A stretch of DNA of 11,842 nucleotides from Candidatus Kaiserbacteria bacterium (GCA_014238395.1 JABABE010000044.1:1-11842), one strand, 5' to 3'; numbered from the stretch's first letter, positions 1 to 7,109 are shown. A program made the numbers and translations. Notes: generated by a model not told the origin, from the sequence alone.

Positions 1-138
1 ATCTGTTTTTTTTCTTAATTCTATGTTTTCATTCACAATTGAATTTTTTATGTTTCTTAAAGTATTCAGTAGTACAGTATCACCTTTATTTTTTATTGCA
101 GAGACAATATCTGTGTTTAGTTGCTCATGTAAGTCCAT
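1..138 (-). CDS. YqeY/GatB-domain protein, 5' end only (partial)
   Basis: The minus strand from the ATG at 138 reads 46 codons without a stop and runs off the left edge. The peptide starts MDLHEQLNTDIVSAIKNKGD and continues with LRNIKNSIVNENIEL. This fits the N-terminus of the YqeY family (about 150 residues, GatB-like tail domain), which typically has L-x-E-x-L-x-x-D-x-x-x-A-x-K-x-K, then LR-x-x-K and an asparagine/glutamate-rich helix. YqeY proteins resemble the tRNA-binding tail of the GatB amidotransferase subunit; their cellular role is not well fixed. The gene is divergent from the P-type ATPase, with only 24 bp between the two start codons. The call rests on the N-terminal pattern alone, since about two thirds of the protein lies outside the window. 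Confidence 0.72.
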   Translation of the reverse strand, partial: MDLHEQLNTDIVSAIKNKGDTVLLNTLRNIKNSIVNENIELRKKTD

Positions 139-145
139 ATTGTAC

Positions 146-152
146 TATAATA
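146..152. promoter_or_regulatory. Shared bidirectional -10 box for yqeY-like gene and P-type ATPase
   Basis: The 7-bp block TATAATA reads TATAAT on the plus strand (146-151), ending 11 bases before the ATPase ATG at 163. On the minus strand it reads TATTAT (152-147), ending 8 bases before the ATG at 138. Candidate -35 elements are weak: TTGCTC at 121-126 (19-bp spacer) for the ATPase and TTGCTT at 176-171 (18-bp spacer) for the minus gene. Both transcripts would have little or no leader. The call rests on position and consensus only. Confidence 0.55.
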
Positions 153-162
153 CAAATATCTT

Positions 163-2853
163 ATGAATAAAAGCAACAAAAGAGAATGGTCAATGGATAA
201 CCTCAATGATCTTTGTAATCAACTTAATACAACAAAAAAAGGTTTATCTTCAGCAGAGGCTAAAAAAAGACTAAAAAAATATGGTAAAAACATAGTTAGA
301 AAGCAAAAAGGAATCACTCTGTTGACAATTATCTTAAACCAGCTAAAGAGTCCTATTTCCTATATGCTTTTTTTTGCAAGCATAATACTGCTAATCCTTG
401 GAGAGAGGATTGATGCAGGTTTGATTTTTGTTGTTTTTTTTATAAACATCATCATAGGAACTACACAAGAAGAAAGGTCATCTAAAGCTTTTGAAAAAAT
501 AAACAAAACAAGAAAACACAAAGCGATAGTATATAGAGATGGGAAGCTTCAACCAATAGAATCACAATATGTAGTTCCAGGAGATGTTCTCTTTTTAAGA
601 GAGGGTCTGCTTGTGTTAGCAGACTTAAGATTAATCTCCGAAGGTGATATAAAAGTAAATGAATCAACTTTAACAGGTGAATGGTTACCTGTTTCGAAAC
701 ATCAAATAACTTTGTCTGGAAAAAAAAGTATTTCAGAGCAAGTAAATATGTTGTGGAGCGGAACAAGTGTAGTGAAAGGTGAGGGATTTGGGTGTGTTGT
801 AGAAACAGGTGAAGCCACGCAGATAGGTATAATTTCAAAAAAACTTTCATCTATCGTAGGTGTAGCACCGCTTACCAAAGATATAAAAAAAGTTCTAAAA
901 CTGGTTATTTCACTAATTGTTGTAAACCTGGTTATTATTTTTATTTTTGGAATACTAGAAAACAAATATGAATTATATGATCTTTTGTTAACCTCTACAG
1001 CTATTGCTGTTGGTGCAATACCTTCTGGATTACCAGCAGCAATCACATTGGTCTTGGCGCTTGGTATGCAAAATGTTTTTAAAAAGGGTGGTCTAGTCAG
1101 AAATTTATTTGCCGCAGAAACTCTTGGCACAACAACATGGATATTATCTGATAAGACAGGAACAGTAACAAAAGGTGAAATGTCTTTTTCTAAATTGTTT
1201 AATGAAAAAGAGGTTTATACAAAAAAAGATTTTGATAACCCTAATATGAGAAACATATTGTTTGCTCTTTTAATGGGCACATCTTCAAAAATGATTTGCG
1301 CAAAAGATGGTTTGGGAAATAGGATGTTTGGAGAACCGATAGAACATGCTATTGCACAAGCAATCATTGATGCGAAGATAGATGTAAATGTATATTGTGA
1401 CAATGAATCAATGAAAACTGATTTTATACCTTTTTCTTCCAAAAGGAAATTTTCTGCTGGTATTATTTATGACGACGAATCTAATGAAAAAAAGATGTAT
1501 ATAGTTGGGGATCCAGATACAGTAATAGATATGTGCAACTCCAAGATGACATCGTCTGAAACAGAAAAATTGACACAAGAAAAGATTGTAGAACTAAAAG
1601 AAAAAATTTCATTAGAGACCAAAAATGGTGCTCGTGTTGTTGCTGTTGCAACTGCTGTTGTAAATCAAAATAAATTTGATCCAGAAAATAAAGAAGAATC
1701 TGTAACAAAAATATCAAAAGACATTAAATTTTTAGCAATAATGAGTTTTGAGGATTCTATTCGATCAAATATCAAGGAATCTATTTCAAAAATAAGAAAA
1801 TCGAATATAAGATTTTCACTTGTCACGGGTGACAACAAAGAAACAGCAGGATATATAGGTAGAAAAATTGGAATAATAGATAAAGATTCTCATAGAGTTA
1901 TAGATGGAAATGAATTCTCGAAAATGTCTACAGATGAAATATATAGTGCTGCAATGTACACACCGGTTTTTGCAAAAATGTTACCAAATCAAAAGTTAAG
2001 ATTAATCAGAATCTTACAGAATCACGGTGAAATTGTTGCTATGACCGGAGACGGTGTTAATGATGCTGCAGCACTAGAACAAGCATCTGTGGGACTGTCT
2101 TTATCAGATGCCACTGAAGTCTCAAAAGAAAGCTCTGATATTATTCTTTTAGAAAACAGTTTTGACACAATAAATGCAGCAGTACTAGAGGGTAGAAAAA
2201 TTATAATAAACTTGAAAAAAATTATTATTTATTTACTATCCACTGCGTTCAGTGAAGCAATAGTAATAACTGGTGCAATTATTGCTGGTTTTGCTCTACC
2301 TCTTATTCCTGCACAAATATTGTGGGCAAATATAATAGAAGAGGCATTTGTTGGATTTGGATTTGCTTTTGAAAAAAGCCAAGAGTCATCTTCTTCTGGA
2401 AACCCAAAATCCTCTGTGTATAGTTCAATAGTTTCAAAAAGTGTCTCCAAATCTATTTTAATACTTGCTGTTTCCTCTGGTTTGTTTTTGTTTGCTATAT
2501 TAGTATTTTTAAATTTATTTACAAATGCATCCGAAGCAGAAATAAGAACTATAATTTTTACAGCGTTATCACTTGATTCAATCTTTTTTGCTTTTTCTTT
2601 AAAAAATCTCTATGGTCCAATAAAATTTAAAAATCTTTTCGACAACAAAGAATTAATTATTGCGATATGTATAAGTTTAGGATTCTTATGTTTAGCTCTT
2701 TTTTATGTTCCGGTTCGAACATTTCTTCAGATGACGACTTTCCCTCTTTGGTTTGTTGGAATGTTGCCGATATTAGCTGTATTGCATTTATTGTTAATAG
2801 AAGGTGTGAAAAAAGTATTTCTATATAAAGAAGAAAAACAAATAGATGTATAA
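163..2853 (+). CDS. P-type cation-transporting ATPase (P2/P3-like), unusual ion site
   Basis: An 896-residue ATP-driven cation pump of the inner membrane. All core P-type motifs are present: an N-terminal cation-ATPase region (about 9-60), M1-M2 (about 63-100), actuator TGE (171-173), M3-M4 (about 245-305), phosphorylation motif DKTGT with Asp330, nucleotide-binding FSSKRKFS (424-431), TGDNKETA (555-562), hinge TGDGVNDAAAL (628-638), and six C-terminal membrane segments (about 684-880). Two things are odd. The usual KGA of the N domain is replaced by VGDPD (448-452). The M4 motif is IPSGLP (286-291), with Ser288 where Ca2+ pumps carry Glu. M5 keeps Glu698; M6 has Asn723 and paired Glu726/Glu727. 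The transported ion cannot be named from this set; Ca2+, Na+, H+ or Mg2+ remain open. The start at 163 follows a TATAAT box; Met11 (193) is an alternative. The 3' end overlaps rmuC by 8 bases. Confidence 0.93.
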   Translation: MNKSNKREWSMDNLNDLCNQLNTTKKGLSSAEAKKRLKKYGKNIVRKQKGITLLTIILNQLKSPISYMLFFASIILLILGERIDAGLIFVVFFINIIIGTTQEERSSKAFEKINKTRKHKAIVYRDGKLQPIESQYVVPGDVLFLREGLLVLADLRLISEGDIKVNESTLTGEWLPVSKHQITLSGKKSISEQVNMLWSGTSVVKGEGFGCVVETGEATQIGIISKKLSSIVGVAPLTKDIKKVLKLVISLIVVNLVIIFIFGILENKYELYDLLLTSTAIAVGAIPSGLPAAITLVLALGMQNVFKKGGLVRNLFAAETLGTTTWILSDKTGTVTKGEMSFSKLFNEKEVYTKKDFDNPNMRNILFALLMGTSSKMICAKDGLGNRMFGEPIEHAIAQAIIDAKIDVNVYCDNESMKTDFIPFSSKRKFSAGIIYDDESNEKKMYIVGDPDTVIDMCNSKMTSSETEKLTQEKIVELKEKISLETKNGARVVAVATAVVNQNKFDPENKEESVTKISKDIKFLAIMSFEDSIRSNIKESISKIRKSNIRFSLVTGDNKETAGYIGRKIGIIDKDSHRVIDGNEFSKMSTDEIYSAAMYTPVFAKMLPNQKLRLIRILQNHGEIVAMTGDGVNDAAALEQASVGLSLSDATEVSKESSDIILLENSFDTINAAVLEGRKIIINLKKIIIYLLSTAFSEAIVITGAIIAGFALPLIPAQILWANIIEEAFVGFGFAFEKSQESSSSGNPKSSVYSSIVSKSVSKSILILAVSSGLFLFAILVFLNLFTNASEAEIRTIIFTALSLDSIFFAFSLKNLYGPIKFKNLFDNKELIIAICISLGFLCLALFYVPVRTFLQMTTFPLWFVGMLPILAVLHLLLIEGVKKVFLYKEEKQIDV

Positions 2854-3781
2854 TAACTATATGATTATGTTGATTTTATCGATTGTTGTGATTTTTTTGC
2901 TTTTAGTAGTTTTGTTTTTAACATTCAAATTGACAAAAAGCAATAACTCGTCGCTGATTAAGACAAAAGAAAATATAGATTCGCAGCTTAAAATATCTAG
3001 GGAAACTATAAATGAAGTTCTTAGAGGGATAGAAAATCTCAAAACTGAAGGCAAAAACACAAAAGATTCTATAAAAGAAAGCATAGAGTCATATGTGAAA
3101 AACATAGACAGTCTGCAAAACATATTACAAAACCCAAAGCACCGCGGAAACCTCGGAGAATTTTTTTTAGAAAAGACACTATCTGATGTCTTTTCTCCAA
3201 AACAATACAAAACACAATACAGTTTAGACAGTGGTACTGTGGATGCAGTGATATGTATAGAAGACGATCTTGTTATTCCTATTGATGCAAAGTTTTCTTT
3301 AGAAAACTACAAGAAAATGATAAAAGCAGAGACACTAGAAGAAAAAGAGATTTGCAAGAAAAATTTAAAAATGGATTTAAAAAAAAGAATTGATGAAACA
3401 GCAAAATATATACAACCACAAAACAAAACAACAGATTTTGTTTTAATGTACATACCATCTGAAACACTTTATTACGATTTATTTACAAGTACAGTTGGTA
3501 TCGACGACTTAATTGAATATTCATTTAAAAAGAAAGTTGTTGTGGTTTCACCGACAACTTTTTATGCATATGTACAAACAATAATGCACGGACTGCGTGC
3601 GCTAAATATAGAAAAAAAAGCAGAGGAAATACAAAAAAATGTTAAAAAATTAAAAGACGATTTGCATAAATACAATATTTTAATGGAAAAGCTAGGGAAA
3701 AACCTGCATCAAGCAGTTTCCAACTTTGATGACTGTCGGCACAGATATTCTCAGATAGATAAAAATATAGAAAAAATATAA
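2846..3781 (+). CDS. rmuC: RmuC family DNA-recombination-limiting protein
   Basis: 311 residues from ATG 2846, or 306 if translation starts at Met6 (2861). One N-terminal membrane anchor (about 7-28) is followed by a charged, coiled-coil-prone stretch (about 30-95). The RmuC domain covers about 98-290, with GNLGE (101-105), a VDAVI...IPIDAKF segment (132-150), FVLMYIPSE (198-206) and VVVVSPTTFYAYV (231-243). Glu105, Asp133, Asp147 and Lys149 resemble a PD-(D/E)xK nuclease core. The protein is shorter than E. coli RmuC (about 475 residues), mainly because the coiled coil is reduced. The family is linked to limiting inversions or recombination at short inverted repeats; biochemical activity is inferred. 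It overlaps the ATPase end, so either translational coupling or its own promoter is possible. Confidence 0.92.
   Translation: MYNNYMIMLILSIVVIFLLLVVLFLTFKLTKSNNSSLIKTKENIDSQLKISRETINEVLRGIENLKTEGKNTKDSIKESIESYVKNIDSLQNILQNPKHRGNLGEFFLEKTLSDVFSPKQYKTQYSLDSGTVDAVICIEDDLVIPIDAKFSLENYKKMIKAETLEEKEICKKNLKMDLKKRIDETAKYIQPQNKTTDFVLMYIPSETLYYDLFTSTVGIDDLIEYSFKKKVVVVSPTTFYAYVQTIMHGLRALNIEKKAEEIQKNVKKLKDDLHKYNILMEKLGKNLHQAVSNFDDCRHRYSQIDKNIEKI
2849..2854 (+). promoter_or_regulatory. Possible -10 box for rmuC overlapping the ATPase stop codon
   Basis: TATAAT contains the ATPase TAA stop (2851-2853) and ends 6 bases before the in-frame ATG at 2861. The same TATAAT-N6-ATG geometry is seen before the S41 protease gene. 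No good -35 is visible. If it is used, rmuC starts at 2861 (its Met6) on a leaderless mRNA rather than at 2846. Confidence 0.4.
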
Positions 3782-3782
3782 T

Positions 3783-3811
3783 TTGCAAATTTTTTAATAT
3801 TTAGTTAAAAT
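3783..3811 (+). promoter_or_regulatory. Promoter of rplU (leaderless type)
   Basis: TTGCAA (3783-3788) and TAAAAT (3806-3811) are separated by 17 bp. The -10 box ends 8 bases before the rplU ATG at 3820, so the transcript would begin at or within a base or two of the start codon. No Shine-Dalgarno sequence is present. The -35 lies inside a 12-bp palindrome (AATTTGCAAATT, 3780-3791) that begins in the rmuC stop codon and is followed by a short T-run. Confidence 0.55.
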
Positions 3812-3819
3812 AAAACAAT

Positions 3820-4152
3820 ATGGAAAAAACAATAACAATAGAAAGTGGAGGAAAGCAGTACAGAACTCAAATAGGAGGTGTAATCAAAATAGAAAATTTA
3901 TCAAAAAAAGATAGTGGAGAGTGGTCTGCTGGAGATAAAATTGTTTTTGATAAAGTGCTTTTAATAGAAGATGGTGAAAAGTTAGAAATAGGAAAGCCTT
4001 ATTTAGAAAAAAGAACTGCTACTGGTGTTGTAAAGGAATGCGGAAGACTAAAAAAAATAACTATTATAAAATTTAAAAATAAAACAAATAGGAGCACAAA
4101 ACAAGGGCACAAGCAACCTTACTGCAAAGTTTTAATAGAAAATGTCAAGTAG
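3820..4152 (+). CDS. rplU: 50S ribosomal protein L21 (bL21)
   Basis: 110 residues, a normal length for bL21, which binds 23S rRNA in the large subunit. The N-terminal half carries the family signature GGKQYR (10-15) and VIKIENL (21-27). The middle has FDKVLLIEDGE (43-53) and IGKPYLE (57-63). The C-terminal RNA-binding tail has K-x-K-x-K-T-N-R (84-91) and GHKQPYCKVLIE (96-107), which matches the usual GHRQ-x-x-T-x-V ending, with Cys102 in place of the common Thr. In most bacteria rpmA follows rplU directly; here rpmA is about 6 kb away on the other strand. The gene sits alone between its own promoter and a likely terminator, so it is probably transcribed as a single gene. Confidence 0.95.
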   Translation: MEKTITIESGGKQYRTQIGGVIKIENLSKKDSGEWSAGDKIVFDKVLLIEDGEKLEIGKPYLEKRTATGVVKECGRLKKITIIKFKNKTNRSTKQGHKQPYCKVLIENVK

Positions 4153-4180
4153 TTAAATACTGATGTTTTTATTTTTTTTT
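4139..4180 (+). terminator. Likely intrinsic terminator of rplU
   Basis: AAAATGTC pairs with GATGTTTT (two G-U wobbles, one bulged A at 4147) below an AGTA/TACT stem (4148-4151 with 4158-4161) and a 6-base loop. The run ATTTTTTTTT follows at 4171-4180. The rplU TAG stop (4150-4152) lies inside the stem-loop. The stem is A/T-rich and not very stable, so the long T-run is the main argument. Confidence 0.5.
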
Positions 4181-4285
4181 CACCAAACTATAAACCAGTT
4201 TTTAAACTACTCATACACAGGATATCTTAATATTCAATAAATTTTAGAACTTGTACAAAGACATGAACATATATAATATTTATAT
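4181..4285 (+). promoter_or_regulatory. dnaB upstream region with TATAAT box
   Basis: This 105-bp stretch without a gene holds the dnaB promoter. TATAAT (4272-4277) ends 8 bases before the ATG at 4286. A -35 candidate TTGTAC (4251-4256) is 15 bp upstream, which is short; it overlaps a perfect 8-bp palindrome TTGTACAA (4251-4258). A further short inverted repeat, AAACT/AGTTT, is at 4185-4201. No RNA gene or open frame is seen here. Confidence 0.5.
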
Positions 4286-5683
4286 ATGACAAACACAGAC
4301 CCATTTAGACTTCCTCAACATTCCGAATCTGAAGTAGCATTACTCGGATCAATTTTTATTGACACAGACGCATGGGACAATGTAAGTTCTTCAATAAAAA
4401 AAGAAATGTTTTATGTTCCAAAACATCAAATTATTTTTGAATCTATGAGCAGACTAACAAAACAATCTCTACCGATTGATTTGGTGACTATCACAAAAGA
4501 CCTAGAAGAACACAAAGAACTTGATTTGATTGGTGGCAGAGAGTATTTATCTGAAATAATAAACTCAGTACCTTCATCACTGCACATAGATGCATATGCA
4601 AAAAATATTTTAAGTACATATACCAGAAGAGAATTAATAAAAGCAGGAGGGTCAATTATAAAAATAGCAGAAGAAGGTAAAAAAGATATAGACGGCATTA
4701 GAGACGATGTAGAGCAAACTGTTTTTAAAATAACCAATGGTGACGATACCCAAAAGAAATATAGTACGATTGCAAATTTAATAGAACCAGCTTTTGAAAG
4801 ATTTGTGAACACAGATTCACATGATAAATATATCCGTGGGTTCAGTTCCGGTTTTGTATCCCTTGATGACAAATTATCTGGTTTTCAACCTTCTGATTTA
4901 ATCATTATAGCGGCAAGGCCGAGCATGGGAAAGACAACTTTTGCACTTGATATAGCGAGAAAGACATCTGTAAAAAATAATATTTCTGTTGGATTGTTTT
5001 CACTTGAAATGAGTAGTGATCAACTTGCAGAAAAATTAATGGCAGCAGAGTCTGGTGTTGATGCTTGGAAATTAAGAACTGGAAAGTTGAGTGCTCATGA
5101 AAAACAAGATAATCTAAGTGAGGCAGCGGACAGGCTTTCTCGAGCACCTATTTTTATAGATGACAGGGCAAACAACTCAATAGTTGCTATCAGGTCTACA
5201 GCAAGAAAAATGAAAAGAGAAAATAATATAGAAATATTAATAGTTGATTACTTACAGCTAATTACACCACACGATACTATTCGCTCAGATTCTATGGTTA
5301 ACAGGGTAACAGAGATTTCCCGGTCGCTAAAGCAAATAGCAAGGGAATTAAAAATACCAGTTATTGCACTATCTCAGCTGTCTCGTGATATAGAAAAAAG
5401 AGGAGGTATTCCAAAATTATCAGACTTAAGAGATTCAGGTTCAATAGAACAAGATGCTGATGTTGTTATATTTATACACCAAGATCCAAAAGACACAGTA
5501 TCTGGGAGTGACGTAGAAGAAAAACAAATTTTAATAGCAAAACATAGAAATGGTCCAACAGGAACAGTAAGACTTAATTTTAATAAACGAAAATTAATTT
5601 TTACAGAGATAGAGAGGAGATACCAAGCAAATCAAGAAAATCAAAACTATATACCAGCAACAGAAGGGGACGGTACAGATTAG
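4286..5683 (+). CDS. dnaB: Replicative DNA helicase DnaB
   Basis: 465 residues, the usual length for this hexameric 5'-3' helicase that unwinds DNA at the replication fork. The N-terminal DnaB domain (about 8-115) starts PQHSESEVALLGSI, typical of the family. A linker leads to the RecA-like domain (about 185-445). Walker A is ARPSMGKTT (210-218, Lys216). The catalytic Glu241 lies in SLEM. Walker B is ILIVDYLQL (317-325, Asp321). SQLSR (363-367) and the conserved LSDLRDSGSIEQDADVV (378-394) follow, and KHRNGPTG (419-426) carries the presumed Arg finger Arg421. There is no intein, although dnaB is a frequent intein site. The start follows a TATAAT box by 8 bases with no Shine-Dalgarno. The last codons form one arm of a hairpin shared with cysS, and the two genes overlap by 4 bases. 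Confidence 0.97.
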   Translation: MTNTDPFRLPQHSESEVALLGSIFIDTDAWDNVSSSIKKEMFYVPKHQIIFESMSRLTKQSLPIDLVTITKDLEEHKELDLIGGREYLSEIINSVPSSLHIDAYAKNILSTYTRRELIKAGGSIIKIAEEGKKDIDGIRDDVEQTVFKITNGDDTQKKYSTIANLIEPAFERFVNTDSHDKYIRGFSSGFVSLDDKLSGFQPSDLIIIAARPSMGKTTFALDIARKTSVKNNISVGLFSLEMSSDQLAEKLMAAESGVDAWKLRTGKLSAHEKQDNLSEAADRLSRAPIFIDDRANNSIVAIRSTARKMKRENNIEILIVDYLQLITPHDTIRSDSMVNRVTEISRSLKQIARELKIPVIALSQLSRDIEKRGGIPKLSDLRDSGSIEQDADVVIFIHQDPKDTVSGSDVEEKQILIAKHRNGPTGTVRLNFNKRKLIFTEIERRYQANQENQNYIPATEGDGTD

Positions 5684-5709
5684 TTTATTATTGGAAATAA
5701 ATCTGTACC
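5672..5709. terminator. Hairpin across the convergent dnaB/cysS ends
   Basis: GGTACAGATT (5672-5681) and AATCTGTACC (5700-5709) form a perfect 10-bp inverted repeat with an 18-base loop. It spans both stop codons (dnaB TAG 5681-5683, cysS TAA 5682-5680). Both arms are coding and read Gly-Thr-Asp in each gene. Neither strand shows a T-run after the stem, so it is not a classical intrinsic terminator. It would still form in either mRNA and could stabilise 3' ends or stop transcription by another route. Confidence 0.45.
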
Positions 5710-7074
5710 AGATGATGTGTCGACCACATTAAAATCTTTTTCTTTAATTTTTTCTCTTAAATCATCTGACTTTTCCCAATCTTGATTTTCTCTTGCTTTT
5801 TGTCTTTCTTTAAACAGAAGGATAACATCATTTGGTATTTTTATTTTTTTCTTTTTAAGCCCAAGTCCAAATATTTTATCTATTTCTAAAATAGTTTTTG
5901 TTTTTGTCGATCTTTTAATAGAGTCATCTTTCAAAAAATCCCACAGTAGTGCTATGGCTTTTGGCGTGGATATGTCGTCGGACACTGCTTTTTTAATATT
6001 TTCAACAATTTGTTTATCTTTTTTAATAAAGAATAGGTTACCTTTGTAAAAACAATAACTCTTTAATTCTTTTAATGACATGTTCGCTGCTTTTATAGAT
6101 TCATCTGTGTAATTTATTGGTGTTTTATAATGTACTGTCAAAAATAAATATCGAAGGGCAACAGGATCAATACCTTCCTTTATAAGATTATCTATATTTA
6201 TTATATTTCCATCTGATTTTGACAACTTTGTTCCGTTTAGTCCTACAAACTCTGTATGCATCCAAGTATTTACAAAAACTTTTCCTGTGTCTGATTCTTG
6301 CTGTGCAATTTCATTATTATGATGAGTAGGAGCCAAGTCTATTCCTCCAGTGTGTAAATCTATACTCTCACCTAAGACAGAAGAGGCCATCGCACAACAT
6401 TCTGTGTGCCATCCAGGAAAACCAACACCCCAAGGTGAACTCCACTCTTGTAATCTGTTTTCTGTGTCCTTTGAAAATTTCCACAGTGCAAAATCATACG
6501 AACCCCTTTTTTCCTTGTTTATTTCAACTCTTTTTCCTTCTTGTTGAATAGATTTACTTACCCCAGCAAGTCCTCCATAGCTTTTAAATTTTTGCACATC
6601 AAAATACACACCATCACTTATCTTGTATGCAAAACCTTTTTTTTCAAGCCTTTTAATCAAAGATATTTGTTCTTTTATGTAAGATGTTGCTCGTGTGAAA
6701 TCATATCTTTTTAGAGGTATGTTTAAATGCTCTAAGTCTGAATTAAAGATTTTGATTAGATTGGTAATCAATAACTCTATGTCTTGATTTGTGTCTCTTG
6801 CTTCTTTTTCTATTTTATCTTCACCAACATCACCGTCTCCAAACAAGTGACCAACATCTGTAAGATTAATAACGTGCTTCACTCTAAATCCTGTTTCTCT
6901 AAAAAGCCTGTTTAAAGTGTCGGCAAAAACATATCCTCTTAAATTTCCTATGTGTGCTCTCCTGTACAAAGTTGGACCACAAGAATATATTTTTACAATG
7001 TCCTTTGATATTGGCAAAAAAACTTTTCTCTGCTTTGACAGTGAGTCATATAGTGTAATATCGTTTTTTATCAT
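5680..7074 (-). CDS. cysS: Cysteinyl-tRNA synthetase
   Basis: A class I synthetase that charges tRNA-Cys. From the ATG at 7074 it has 464 residues, the normal family length; an upstream in-frame ATG at 7095 would add MIYFIKN. I prefer 7074 because the family typically begins close to its LYDSL-like segment and a TATACT box lies between the two ATGs. Numbering from the longer form: HIGN (48-51) is the HIGH motif within CGPTLYRRAHIGNLR; the KMSKS motif is KLSKS (290-294). Zinc ligands are expected at Cys39, Cys233 (GWHTEC), His258 or His259 and Glu262 (THHNNE). A C-terminal helical region follows from about 330. Most bacterial sequences I recall read VYDYAHIGN where this one has LYRRAHIGN. Its 3' end overlaps dnaB. 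Confidence 0.96.
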   Translation of the reverse strand: MIKNDITLYDSLSKQRKVFLPISKDIVKIYSCGPTLYRRAHIGNLRGYVFADTLNRLFRETGFRVKHVINLTDVGHLFGDGDVGEDKIEKEARDTNQDIELLITNLIKIFNSDLEHLNIPLKRYDFTRATSYIKEQISLIKRLEKKGFAYKISDGVYFDVQKFKSYGGLAGVSKSIQQEGKRVEINKEKRGSYDFALWKFSKDTENRLQEWSSPWGVGFPGWHTECCAMASSVLGESIDLHTGGIDLAPTHHNNEIAQQESDTGKVFVNTWMHTEFVGLNGTKLSKSDGNIINIDNLIKEGIDPVALRYLFLTVHYKTPINYTDESIKAANMSLKELKSYCFYKGNLFFIKKDKQIVENIKKAVSDDISTPKAIALLWDFLKDDSIKRSTKTKTILEIDKIFGLGLKKKKIKIPNDVILLFKERQKARENQDWEKSDDLREKIKEKDFNVVDTSSGTDLFPIIN

Positions 7075-7085
7075 ATTTTTAATAA

Positions 7086-7103
7086 AGTATATCATGTTAT
7101 AAT
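7086..7103. promoter_or_regulatory. Divergent -10 boxes for cysS and the S41 protease
   Basis: On the plus strand TATAAT (7098-7103) ends 6 bases before the protease ATG at 7110. On the minus strand TATACT (7091-7086) ends 11 bases before the preferred cysS ATG at 7074. The two boxes are 6 bp apart, so RNA polymerase probably cannot occupy both at once. Convincing -35 elements were not found. Neither gene has a Shine-Dalgarno sequence. Confidence 0.5.
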
Positions 7104-7109
7104 TTTCTT

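Noticed and set aside
361..378. Homopolymer runs (for example eight T at 368-375) as phase-variable switches
   Set aside because: Runs of 7-9 A or T are everywhere in this AT-rich DNA, the frames are intact, and nothing ties a run to a surface-variation gene.
702..1130. Long antisense open frame inside the P-type ATPase (142 codons), and similar antisense frames in other genes
   Set aside because: They lie opposite strongly conserved coding sequence, show no recognisable motifs and no start signals; they are shadows of real genes.
4148..4211. Long-range inverted repeat AGTAGTTAAA / TTTAAACTACT downstream of rplU
   Set aside because: The arms are separated by about 43 bases and match imperfectly; the local stem before the T-run explains the left arm better.
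4286..5683. Intein in dnaB
   Set aside because: The gene is 465 codons and the Walker A and B regions are contiguous with no insertion.
5712..5726. ATGTG/CACAT hairpin around GTCGAC just inside the cysS 3' end
   Set aside because: It is a 5-bp stem within conserved coding sequence (Val-Val-Asp-Thr) and is most likely chance.
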